Positions 1-10,023 of a stretch of 64,000 nucleotides of DNA are shown here, piece after piece. This stretch comes from Helicocarpus griseus UAMH5409 (taxonomy: Eukaryota > Ascomycota > Eurotiomycetes > Onygenales > Ajellomycetaceae), in the NCBI GenBank assembly GCA_002573585.1, contig PDNB01000079.1:1-64000 (forward strand), written 5' to 3'. The translations under genes and the position numbers were made by a program. The notes under the pieces are model-generated. The model was not told the origin of the DNA and did not search any database. It saw only the letters and a program-made list of their open reading frames with translations. Within the stretch, counting starts at the first letter, position 1; each line of letters opens with the position of its first letter.

Positions 1-175
1 TAAGCCAGTTAAGCACGCTAGGCGCCGCAGGCACGCTCAAAAAGCCGTTGCGGGCCTAACGGGCTCAGTTAGTTAAACCCACAGGCCCGTTGTTTCGGGT
101 TTTTAGTTAAAGACCTAACCCAAAGCCCTATTGTTTCAGGCACCCCGACCCCCAACCCGACCCGACCTGCGAAAA
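1..175. other. Possible end of a DNA transposon
   Basis: This stretch does not read as coding. It is built of short GC-rich runs: GGGCCT/AGGCCC-type words recur, 'gcctaacgggc' and 'acctaaccc' alternate with AT tracts, and it ends in a simple CCCGACCC run at about 149-168. Subterminal arrays of this kind are seen at the ends of fungal hAT-like elements. No transposase is visible because the window begins here. The HNH pseudogene to its right loses similarity to its family at about position 180, where this sequence begins, so an insertion may have removed that gene's end. The assignment is inference. Confidence 0.3.
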
Positions 176-1225
176 AACAACACTAGATCAGGGACAGGCT
201 CAAAGAAAACAACAAAGTTTCCGAAATGAGTGTGGAGATCACGAGTAAGACTCATAGCGTTGAATGGTCGGTCTATATTGACACCATCGATTAGGTGTGA
301 AACATCGTAGTCAAACATATTCAGAATCATGAGGGCGGCCTTTTTAGAACCATCCTGATCATGCTATTTAGCCAACACATGCGGAAGAAGGTTCCTCTCG
401 GCGATGTAGAAAGCTTACAAATTGAGAATTTGCATTTAATTGTGTCAGGGAATGTGGGAGTATATGGGCCACCTCTAGAATCATAGATGACTGTCCCTGG
501 AGTGGGTAGGTCGGTTTTTATGAAAATAGGATTAGGGGAAGTTGCATCGATATGACGTCTATACCCTAGTCCCGTCGTCATTTTGAGCATCATTGATTGC
601 CATATTTCTTCAGACGAACTATTGCTTCTTCCTGATCAAATTTGCGAGAGATCACACAACGATGGCGGTCACGGATGAGACTAGAACCTCGAAGGAATGA
701 CATTCTTTCTGGTGTTCCAGTAAATTCGTGTATTCCTTGTACAGCTCGAATCGCTGAAAGGTGTGCAGGGGAGGGCTGTGGAGTGCGGTGACCGGAAGCT
801 TTGACTGTCAAAAAGTCAGCAGACATGTAATGATTAACAGGGCATGAGACATACGTGGCAGAAAGAAATGATCTACCAGGAAATCTGCGAAGTCCACCAA
901 GCCCGTGCGTAACTGGTCCTCGAGTTCCTCATCATTCAAGTTGATATTTTCCTCCTCGACGTCGAGCTACAAAAAAATGGAAGAAGGCACGCAGAAATAT
1001 ATCTTGCGATAGCTCAGAACGCGAATATTCATACGTATAGCGAAGGAGTAGAGTGTGACTGTATCCATGCCTTCTGCTTTCCAGGGCGCTGAAATAATCG
1101 ATAATATCGTAGAATCTGCGCTGAGCCTGGGCGCGTGAATTAGGTGTGAGTCGTTGTGGAGTGGAAAAGTTGATGATGCCCTCAAGAGATGCCTGATGGC
1201 GGTGCTGAGAATGTGCAGGAATCAT
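150..1225 (-). pseudogene. Decayed HNH-nuclease-domain gene, copy A
   Basis: Pieces of one protein can be followed down the minus strand in changing frames. The N-terminal part (1225-975) contains FSALES..YSRSELSQDIFL. A frame change at about 968-975 leads into DVEEENINLNDEEL (ending FFLP). A 50-base intron (854-805, GTATGT...CAG) joins this to the segment containing RDRHRCVISRKFD. Another frame change near 595 leads to LEVAHILPHSL, and the last piece (SKKAALMILNMFDYDV...FFEPVPD) ends at about 190. The RDRHRC and AHILPH clusters are the two His-bearing parts of the fungal HNH domain (PF13391 type). Several frame breaks and the abrupt 3' end at transposon-like DNA make it a pseudogene. It is a tandem paralogue of copy B just upstream. 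Confidence 0.7.
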
Positions 1226-2143
1226 TATTGCGTAAGAGCATTTAATGGGCTGTCGATCTTCGGGCCATCAACGACATGAATAATGCCAGGGCCAAACATA
1301 TTCAAGATCCGGAGTACATTCTTCTTCGAGTCGCTCTGGAGCGGGCCTTGTGTCAGTCATTTTTAGCGAGAAGGTTGATGTACGTTCAACTAAGAAAAAT
1401 ACATACCAGACTGGTATCCTGGGGAAGAAACCGTAGTTAATCAATGTGGCAGAATGTGGGCAATCTCCAGATTTGAAAACGGTCTCTTGATTCGTTTTTC
1501 AAGAGGTTTCCATCATCATCCTTACAATTTTCTCCGTCCCGCTTCCACCGTTTGCTGGCTTCGCTTCTATCAAATTTCCGAGAAACCGCGCACCGATGGC
1601 GATCGCGCATAAGACAACTTTGTCGTAAAATAGATACACGTTGTGGAGTCCCGGTAGGTGTGGACGCTTGTATCGGGGACAATAATGTGGGCGTCGGTTG
1701 CGGGGTCTTCGCTGACGAAGCTCTGACTGGAATGACACCTGAATTAGCATACAATTCTGACCACCGAAGAATATATTGGTGACATACGCGGTAGAAGGAA
1801 ACTATCGACGATATACTCAGCGAATTTCTCAAAAGCGTCATCGGTGTTTTTTGATTCTGATCGCAGGCAGGGAAATCATCGAAGAAGGACAAGGCGACTG
1901 TAATCTCAGGCTCAATCGAGTTCGCTACCCTTGGACACAAGATATCGTAGAGAACGAGTAAAAGAATGCGAGGAATGCGTCTTTAGATTCAATATAATCG
2001 AATGTTGCTTGGATAAGCGATGCTAGTTTGCAGCCATGCCGTATGGTCTTTTCAGGGCAGTATCTCTGGATGATGCTCGTGAACAGCGTTGTTGCTGTCT
2101 GATGCTGTTGAGGTGTTAACGAGAACAGTGGCGAGAAGTCCAA
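1225..2143 (-). pseudogene. Decayed HNH-nuclease-domain gene, copy B
   Basis: This is a second copy of the same fungal HNH family, arranged head-to-tail with copy A. Fragments in order: LTPQQHQTATTLF...KDAFLAFFYSF (no ATG seen); a frame change near 1930; DDAFEKFAEYIVDSFLLP; an intron (1787-1727, 61 bases) at the same place as in copy A; RASSAKTPQPTPT...RDRHRCAVSRKFD; a frame change near 1475; LEIAHILPH followed by a TGA where relatives have Ser; an apparent intron; then LQSDSKKNVLRILNMF...NALTQ. It stops at TAA, which shares a base with the ATG of copy A. It lacks the last block (DLHTHFG...FFEPVPD) still present in A. The shared domain order and intron position show a tandem duplication followed by decay of both copies. 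Confidence 0.65.
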
Positions 2144-2466
2144 TACCTTTTATAAAGATGATTGATGTCGATGCAGAGCCATCATCAATAGAAAACTGAT
2201 AAAGTGCAGTGCAGATGAGCGCCAGATTGATGGGGAAAGCGAGCGGAATCCAAGTTTGAGGAGCAACTCAGCAAGCTCATTCAGCGAATTCCGCTCTGGA
2301 GAAAATGTACAGACTAGACAGTGCTTCGATTTCAAATTACATTCTCTAAATACCTTGTGTTTAAAATACGATCACTTTCCACTTCCCAAATCAGTCCTCA
2401 ATACATCAATATTAAAAACAACAAATATTTGCATGTTTGATTCCCGCATAGGCACAAACAACCACC

Positions 2467-2868
2467 ATGCCCTCCCAGATCACCCGCCTAACCCTTTTTA
2501 AAATTCCCGATCCAACCCACCAACAACAGTTGCTAGATAAATACAGTACAATGCAAAAGGATGGGCTTAAAGTATGTCTTACCCCTCCCCTCCCAATACC
2601 CTCCCATACATCCCCTCAACTCACACCAAACCAGGACAGCACCCCCTACATCCTCTCCCTCCAAGCCGGCCCGACAATCGCCGATCAACGCCGGCAGGGC
2701 TACACCGTCGCCGTCGTCTCGAGCTTCGCGAGTCTGGAAGACATGCGCTACTACGACGAGGGCTGCGCGGCGCATGCGAGTCTGAAGGCGCTGGCAAAGA
2801 GCGTACACCAGGGAGTGTTGATGGTGTATTTCGAGCCGAGTGTGGGGGTGGGGAGTTCTTCTTCATGA
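2467..2868 (+). CDS. Stress-responsive A/B-barrel (Dabb) domain protein
   Basis: This is a small cytosolic-type protein of the Dabb family, a dimeric alpha+beta barrel whose fungal members mostly have no known substrate. The 133-codon reading frame hides a 63-base phase-0 intron at 2572-2634 (GTATGT...CCAG). Because 63 is a multiple of three and the intron has no stop, it can be read through. Removing it gives 112 aa, the usual family length, and restores the join DGLK/DSTPYILSLQAGP. Family-like elements are the N-terminal strand ITRLTLFKIPD, TVAVVSSFASLEDMRYYDEGCAAH and the final strand VLMVYFEP. The Ser-rich tail is not conserved. It is transcribed away from the HNH pseudogenes. Confidence 0.8.
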   Translation: MPSQITRLTLFKIPDPTHQQQLLDKYSTMQKDGLKVCLTPPLPIPSHTSPQLTPNQDSTPYILSLQAGPTIADQRRQGYTVAVVSSFASLEDMRYYDEGCAAHASLKALAKSVHQGVLMVYFEPSVGVGSSSS

Positions 2869-2869
2869 G

Positions 2870-3952
2870 GGGAAGGGGAACGGAAGGAGGTCATGGTAGG
2901 GATGCGGTAGCGGGGGCTTAGTGGAGAGGAATGGGAGTGCTGAGATGGTCTTATCTTCACTATGAAGCATACTATCCACGGATATCTGACTGCCCTGGTG
3001 TTTGCGGGGTGGGAATTCGATGGAGCGGGATTGATTCCGCGGGGGCGGAAATCACGTGTATTTTAAATTGGGGCCTGAAAAACCAGGCAGACAGGGTTAA
3101 CTCTAATCCCTGGGGAATCTGGGTTTCCGGGGTGTTTGCACATTGGCCTCATGATAATGATATCACACCCGTTCGTTGTATGTATGAAGACACGAAATGC
3201 CCTGAATGGGTAGAAAAGATGGCTGTCGTCCATGCCTTTTAACTTTCAGTCACGGTAGACTTCAAGAGGAAGCTCATTTCACGAAGGGATCGACATGAAC
3301 AATTCATTAGGAAGATTAAGGAGCAAAAGAAATCGAGTAAATATTTAAACACGCCTTGATCAATACACTATGGAACTGAGGCAGCAACAGGAAAAAAAGG
3401 CCGTAGCACGCGAATGGAATTTGATGTGAGCGGTTAAAGCGGTGGAGAAAAGAGAAACATCAAAGAAAATGGAAATTACCAAGACAAAAACAGAAAGCTG
3501 GATATACATATATGTAACATTCACACAGCAAAAGCAAGAAAGAATAGTCGAAATAGAACACAAGATACCCCTGCATTGATCCGGCCGAGGCGAGATATGA
3601 CAGTGGTTTGATAATGAAAAAGAGAAAAGGCAGCACAGGGGTCCAATATTGTAACCCCCTTTCTCTGGAAGGACAGGCAAAATGGACTGGGGTTTTAAAT
3701 GCAAGCGTTGCCGAAACGAGAGGAAAGAATGCATAAATCCCCCCATCCGTTAAATATACAAGACCACCATATTCCTACCTCCCTGTTACACCCTTGTTGG
3801 GCTCGAAGATAAAGACTTGCAGGGAAAAGTCAGACTGAACTGCACCGTTTGCGGAAGGCAAGAAAACCTTGTTGGAGAGGAATTTCACGGGAGAAAGGGA
3901 CAGCTATGCTTGAGATGATCGTTTTCTTGTCGGGTGCGGTATGGTTGGAGAA
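2870..3952. other. Intergenic, no supported gene
   Basis: The reading frames here (a 103-codon plus-strand frame from 2931 and a 128-codon minus-strand frame ending at 3360) show no recognisable domain, splice pattern or composition bias. The part next to 3953 probably holds the 3' UTR of the BAR gene. Confidence 0.5.
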
Positions 3953-5443
3953 TTACGCTCCTTCTCGGCTTTTGCGGTAGCTAGCCTGTGATTTTGCAGG
4001 GCGATTAGTGGGTCTTATTCTGCATATAGTAGGGGTGAGCGGTTTGCATCTAAGGGGAGGGAAGGAGAGAATTTTTTGGTTTGACGGCTGCGAGAAGACA
4101 CCGAAAAATCAATTACGAACCTCTTGTTCGACTTGCAATCCATCAACAACAGGAGCAAGTTCGCTGAGGATCTCATATGACTTCTTGTGATACTCCAGCT
4201 GAGCGGCGATCAGATCTGCCAGATTCCGGAGGGGCTCGGGTGTGTCGAGGACCTGAAATTGTTTGTTAGGACAATACTAAACCCTCAAGGGTCGATACGC
4301 GCAAAACCTTACATTCTTCATCACACCAACGGCCTCCTCAGTCTGTCCCACAAACTCATCCTCAGCCTGCTCGACCTCAGCCCGATCTTCTTCACTGAGG
4401 CTATCCAAATCTCCCTTCGAGACGCCCTTGCTAGCCTTGATGGAATCCAACATCAATCGCGCATTCTCCACGTTCTTGCGTGCCTTGGCGGCGAACATCA
4501 GGTTGGTGTTCAAGGTGGTGTTCCAGCCAGCCAGGAACCGGCTCTGGATCTGAGCATCCTGGGCAAGTCGTGCCTCGCCAACCCGCTCAGAGGCAAGAGC
4601 GTACTTCTCCAAACCGATGGCAAGGGGGTCCTCAGAGCCACCAGCGTGGGTTTGGGCGATCAGTTGTGAGCCGGCCAGGGAAGAGCGGGCGATGGCATGG
4701 CTGAAGGTCTTGGGCTGGGGCTTGGCGGATGGGGGAGCAGTGAGAGCAGCCTGGGCTTCAGCGGGGGAGGTAGCCTGCGAGAGAAGTTGGACTTTCTCGC
4801 TGATGGTGCGGCCAAGGTCGTTGAAACCCTCGCGGATATTGGGTGGGTAATCGTATGCCTCGTTGGAGTACTGGGAACTACATACAGAACGTAAACAGGA
4901 GAATTAGCTAAGCTGACATTCAATAATAGCAGAATTGGAAATGTCCCCAGAACGGGAGTGGCCTGTATATACATACGTAACCTGGAGGAGCTTCTGATGC
5001 ACTTGTTTCAGAGCATCCACGCGCTTCTCGAGCTCGAGGTATTCATCGGGGAGTTGTGTCTAGCAAACGTGATATCGCGGGTTAACTAGGCCGTTCGCGC
5101 ATGCCGCAAAGGGGATTTAGAGTCACACGACCATCTGGCGGTCCAAAAAGATAAAAAGTAGCTCGTATATCGCAAGTGCGTACCTTATCGTCGGCCTGGC
5201 CAAGCTGCTCTCTCATAAATTGAGAGGTGCGGGCTGCGAAAGGGGTGAAGGAAGCACTATAGGATGGGAGCAATCCACCACAGATCAGAGAAAGCTTTAT
5301 CTCAAGGAAAAAAAGAATGCGTTTACTGGTTAGGGACATGCGTCGCATAGTTCCCCCAGTGGAATAGTATGATCAAATGCCAAGTCTGGAGAGGAGAGGG
5401 TAGGGTACCTAATGTTCTTCCCGAACTGCTGTACTTTATCCAT
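3953..5443 (-). CDS. BAR-domain protein, Gvp36-like
   Basis: Six exons give 306 aa: 5443-5409, 5256-5184, 5059-4977, 4877-4313, 4252-4121 and 3985-3953, with all phases consistent. The N-terminus (MDKVQQFGKN/ISASFTPFAARTSQF) and the helical body (QADDK/TQLPDEYLELEKRVDALKQ; later ARKNVENARLMLDSIKASK) match the fungal relatives of yeast Gvp36. That protein is a curved-membrane-binding BAR protein of Golgi/endosomal membranes, involved in vesicle traffic. The last intron begins with the weaker donor GTTCGT. Using it replaces an early stop (VRN) by the 33-base exon encoding ASYRKSREGA, the ending I expect from relatives. Membrane binding is inferred from the family. Confidence 0.85.
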
Positions 5444-6274
5444 GGTCGCGGGGGAAGCTGAACAGGACCTTTCACGACAGTCTTGAGGAAATAGGACGGG
5501 GGATATGTGGAGATGATGAATAGCTTCCCCTCTGTGATACGCGGAGGTATTAGCTGGCGAAGGAAGATAGGGTGCAGGGCGGGTGGCTGAAGACAGTTAG
5601 TTGTTTGGGCTTGAAGCTGTCTGTCAAGTCAACGTCGATGGAGGCTCCGGGCCATCTCAGCCGCGACGACCCCGGCCAAACTATCCGCATTGGGTTTCGC
5701 CGGCCGGATCCACCACGCACCGGGGCAACGTCAGCCCTAAGTCATGTGAATGCGCTATTTATAGATGGGGAGTATGACGGATATCGGAGTAAGGAATGTA
5801 TGATATTGATATTCATTATGAGTCGAGTAGCGATAGTCGTAGTCCGTCATAGCACATCCAGACAGCATATCAAAAATGAACACAAAAATAGCACTCCAAC
5901 CAGGTACCAAAATCTATACGGGGAGCCCGAATTTTAGATCGCAACAGTAGATAGACATGCGCCTTGGCCGCATACATAGATGGCTGGGTAAATAAAGAAA
6001 CAAAAAATATACAGAAAACATCAAGTTACACGAAAATGAACATAACGTATAGATCGAAAGGGACACTTCGACCGAGAGCAATGATGGGAAAACGGACAGG
6101 GGACGGGATTATGGCATCTGTTGCGAATCGTCGCCAACAGACTCGGGTATTTGTCGCGTCATAAAGTCGTCGCTATCCAATAGACATTCAAAGACAATTT
6201 GTTCAAGCAATCACGTCAGCGTTGCCATCATCGCCCTGATCAGTCGAGGGCTCGGTGCTGAAATCCAGGAAATG
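5444..6274. other. Intergenic region upstream of the BAR gene
   Basis: This non-coding stretch holds the promoter side of the BAR gene and the 3' side of the Arg-rich gene. A candidate last exon of the latter (about 6227-6262) may lie here. No other gene is supported. Confidence 0.4.
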
Positions 6275-7777
6275 TTAGTTTACCCCAAGATATCTAACCA
6301 GAAGTATATGACAAGCCGTAAACGTACCTTTAGGCTGAGGCCGCACATCAAGGGTCTCCTCAACATCCACTTCTCCCTCCCGCTCAGTCCTTAGAGCCCT
6401 TCTCTCCCGCTCGAGAGCTCGAATGTCTGCCTGGATATCCCGCTCACTTCGTCGAGTGCGGTCAGGCAGGATAACCGCAACGTCCGCTCGAGGCTCAATG
6501 ACGTCTTCGTACACTTCATCTCTAGGCTCAATGATGCGGATCGGCGAGGATCGTCGCCGGCGGTGACGCCGCCGTGGAGGGGTCTCTGTCCGCGAGCTCA
6601 CAGAGGGCCTTCGGGATCTTGACGATTCGACTACTCTTGCTGGCCGTCGTGATACGGATCGTCGTCTTTCCACGCTGATGGTTTCTCGGGGAGGGCCGAC
6701 GGCTAATGTATCTCTCACTTCGGTTGTTGCTGTATCGAAGGATTGTGGTTAGCCGAATTACAGTAATTGACCAACATGCAAACGACGCCTTTTTTTTGGG
6801 GAATTGATAGCATAATCACGGGGAAGAACGGAAATTTTGCACTTTGCACATACTTGGTGTCCGTCTGATTTCTCTGCTCCTGGTAATAAGATCTTGTATC
6901 TCTGCCCATTGCAATGCCTGGGGAATGAGGTAGGAATCACCCTGAATAGAATTTGATTAGTCCACGATACTCGAGGTCGTATTGTGAGAAGAGAAAGCCA
7001 TACCTCATCTTCATATTCGTAACCAGCATCAAGAAGGGCGCGAGGATGTACAGTGCGCTTAGGCATCCGGGTCTTTCCACGGCGTGGAGCTATAGCTGGT
7101 CGAATCTCCCTTACATCAGCCGTCACAGGGACAGAGGAGAGGCTGGGTGCTGGAGGAATGCTTCGACCCCGCGGGCGCGGCGTCACACTCCTGTCCCGCC
7201 TTCGTATGTGCCGAAATTCTTCGTCCCCATAATAGTCCGGTTCCGCGACACGAATCTCGTCAAAGTCAACTTCCTCATATTGTGGAGGTGTACGTCTCCG
7301 CCGCGGGACGGCAATTGGAGTCACTGGGGGCCCGTAATCCTCGCGATCATACAAGTTATAGGCGTTGCGCCGGTTAGCAGCGCGGTCAAAAGTGTCCAGG
7401 GACGATTGGCGACGGAGTAGCTGAGGGCGCACTGGCGGGCTCCGCTCCCTCCGCTCCCTCTGCCTCTCTTGGAATGGAATCAATGCACCAGCGCCAGATG
7501 AGGGTTCTAGGTGCTCATCGTTGTAGGTACGGCCACTTCGTCGGGCAGGCGGGCCATAGCGCTCTTCGGCAGCGCGGAGCAGGTCATCGATGTCGCGCCT
7601 CCGTCTTTCGGTAGGCGGAGGACGCTCAGCAACCAAAGTAGGTCCTCGTTCCCGGGGTTGTTTTTCTAGCCGTTCGTCGCGCTCCCGGAAAAAGCGGTTT
7701 GCGTCCCATCTGCCTCCCCCTCCACCCCCACCAGAGGAGCTGGTGGATGCGGAGGATGAATCGCCATAACGGGACAT
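6275..7777 (-). CDS. Arg-rich, low-complexity unknown protein
   Basis: Exons at 7777-7004, 6941-6854 and 6729 onward. The N-terminus has a Ser/Gly run (SSSASTSSSGGGGGGG). Long stretches rich in Arg, Pro, Glu and Asp follow (RERRERSPPVRPQLL; RRRHRRRRSSPI). The most ordered block is at the exon 1/2 join: KRTVHPRALLDAGYEYEDE/GDSYLIPQALQWAEIQDLI. That block is probably the conserved core. The tail is acidic and charged (ALERERRALRTEREGE), possibly a coiled coil. The 3' end is uncertain. Reading on gives a TAA at 6275, whereas a donor at AAAG/GTACGT could join an exon near 6262 instead. I do not recognise a family; the many RR and RS dipeptides hint at RNA or nuclear association only weakly. Confidence 0.65.
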
Positions 7778-8077
7778 GAAGAAGAGATGATCAGAAGTCG
7801 TGAGCTATTGAGAGTTTCGTTGGAATTGCGGAGACGAGCAGGTCAGGAACCGTGGGAATTGAGGCGGGCAATGGAGCGGGAGAGATCAGGAACCAGAGGT
7901 TATTGATTGCGGGGGGATGAGGTTATGATGATGCCGAACCGTGGTAGGGGATATCACCGAGAGTTCAACAACCTTTTGAAAAGCAGGGAGTAAATAATAG
8001 CAAGATGAACAGATTATAAATTAAGAAAAAGGGAATTGTGTGCAGATATCAACAAAGCTATTGTGTGAGCACAGCCG

Positions 8078-8127
<50 letters not shown>

Positions 8128-10023
8128 GATGATGAATAGTATGGTGGTTGAGAACTAGCTGACCAGCAGCAGATCGACGTTTTGGACGCCTAAATTGGAT
8201 CAGGATGACGCTTGTGGCAACTCCAACTCCAACTTCAACTTCAATTCAATTTCATTTCATGTTCAACATCAATGTATTTATACTATATTGTATATTTTAT
8301 TGCCTACACTGTGTTCATAAATAAAACAATGCGAAACAACAGCTCTCATGTTTCATCTGTCCCTCCTGTCTAGCACCTTGGTTGGCCTATCGAAGCGTTG
8401 TCTGTGTCAAATCCCCGTCCTGCAGTTCAAATGCCCATCGCTGAGAGCATGCTCTGTTGACGCCCTGGATGCCCAACCGCTTTTCCCTCCGCCGTCGTCA
8501 TGCCAATTTCGCATGGCTGGCCAGTAATTCAAGAACCAGTGTCGGCGAGATGTTGCTGTTTTTAAGCCCACCCAGACACCCCCCTTCTGGCCTTTCAATA
8601 AGGTAACACTACCGATTCTCTGCAGTAGTAGTCGGGTACCTAACTGGAGAATCGGATTGTGGAGGGACTTAGTGCGAACAACGGTCAATGACTCGATGGA
8701 ATAATGGATTATATGGAGCATGCAGAAGTAAGTGTATCTTCAAGTCTCGTCTCGTAAACTCCCTACGTCCCGATTGAATCTCTCGCCTTCTTATTAGCCG
8801 CCCTCAGTCTGCTGCTACTGCGTCTCTCTGGTGTTTGTCTATATTCTTGTACCCCGCAGATTCGTCTGCTATGTGCATGTTATGCGATGTTGGCCAAACA
8901 AATAAGATATGATTCGCCAATGGACCCCGGCAACGCCTTGCAGAATTGGCACTGATTTGCTGGTGTCCAAAAGTCAATGAAATATCTGCAGTATTCTCTG
9001 CTTTAATTGGGAGTTCACAATGGAGCAGCTGGTCCTGTGCTCTTGAGCACAACGTATACTGCTTGGTCGCCTTTACCCTTTATCTGATGTGTGGCCGGCC
9101 AGCAGACGCACAATTTCTGGCTTGGATATCTTAAACTATGCAAAGTCTAGATGGCTTATTGGTTTTACTAGTGGCAGTATGTACTGTGGAAACGCATTAT
9201 ATTGTCCACGCCATACAAATTGCTACACCTGCATACCCTGGTCCCGCCTCTTCAGCCTTTCTGCAGCGCACCCAGTGTGTTACGGGCTCTACGTGTCATG
9301 GAAAAATCCATTTCTTGAGAAACACAACATTAGCCAGGCCCTATTTCAATGATCAACGGCTTATGTTCCGACTAGCTTTTGCCTGTTTTGCCGTATGCGT
9401 AGAACCCTGTCTTCTGTTCCACGAAATCCGAAGAGCCTAACTGTGTATTTCCTTACTCTTATCATGGGACACAAATCTTTCAGCTCTTCACCTTACATGC
9501 ATGGCACTATGAGTGGCAACAAATCTATTTTATCCAATCGTTTCGTAAACGGATTTCAATGACAGTTGTGTGGATATGAAAAAAGTGACGAGAAAGATAC
9601 CAAGATCATCAGCAGGGCACTTGTTGAGTCCTATATTATTGGATTCATTCGCTTTTTACCATCCATTCCTCTTTTATGCAAAGAGATGTTATCCTCATGA
9701 CATGTCATGTGGTTAAAAACAGTTGATATTCAAGAGAACTCCCATCACCGCAACTTGCCGGGCAACTCCTCGATGAGAAACGAATTGGGCACTTTTCTTC
9801 ATCCTATACTCACCCATTGCGAATGGCATCACCGCTACTTTTTATCAACTGTTATGGGGCTCCTCGTCGAAACCCCGCTCGACAATTCCTAAGTTCCAGC
9901 AATCAAATCATTCATTCCGATACCTGGCTATACCCGCCATACTCTTTCTTGACGATTCAGAAATAGCTCCAGAAAAAGATGCGGGGTGACATATGAACGG
10001 CACAGTGCAGCAGCAAAATCTCA
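7778..10023. other. Intergenic, about 2.2 kb without a supported gene
   Basis: The region holds the promoter of the Arg-rich gene, an AAT microsatellite (8081-8125) and a T/C-rich imperfect repeat at about 8218-8265 (variants of CAACTTCAACTTC). A 100-codon plus-strand frame at 9138-9440 starts with a hydrophobic, signal-like segment and has several Cys. It has no other support and I do not call it a gene. Confidence 0.5.
8081..8125. repeat. AAT trinucleotide microsatellite
   Basis: About 15 uninterrupted copies of TAA/ATA/AAT fill this stretch, followed by a few ATG units. It lies about 300 bases upstream of the Arg-rich gene's start codon. The length should vary between strains. Confidence 0.95.

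Noticed and set aside
1437..1500. RIP (repeat-induced point mutation) as the cause of the HNH decay
   Set aside because: The visible lesions are mostly indels, and the TGA in the PHSL motif would be C to G, not the C-to-T change of RIP.
3360..3746. 128-codon minus-strand frame with hydrophobic stretches
   Set aside because: No domain and no splice pattern; it lies in the likely 3' flank of the BAR gene.
9138..9440. 100-codon frame with a hydrophobic, signal-like start and several Cys (effector-like small secreted protein)
   Set aside because: No mature-domain pattern, no splice support, and other overlapping frames of similar length; not enough to call a gene.
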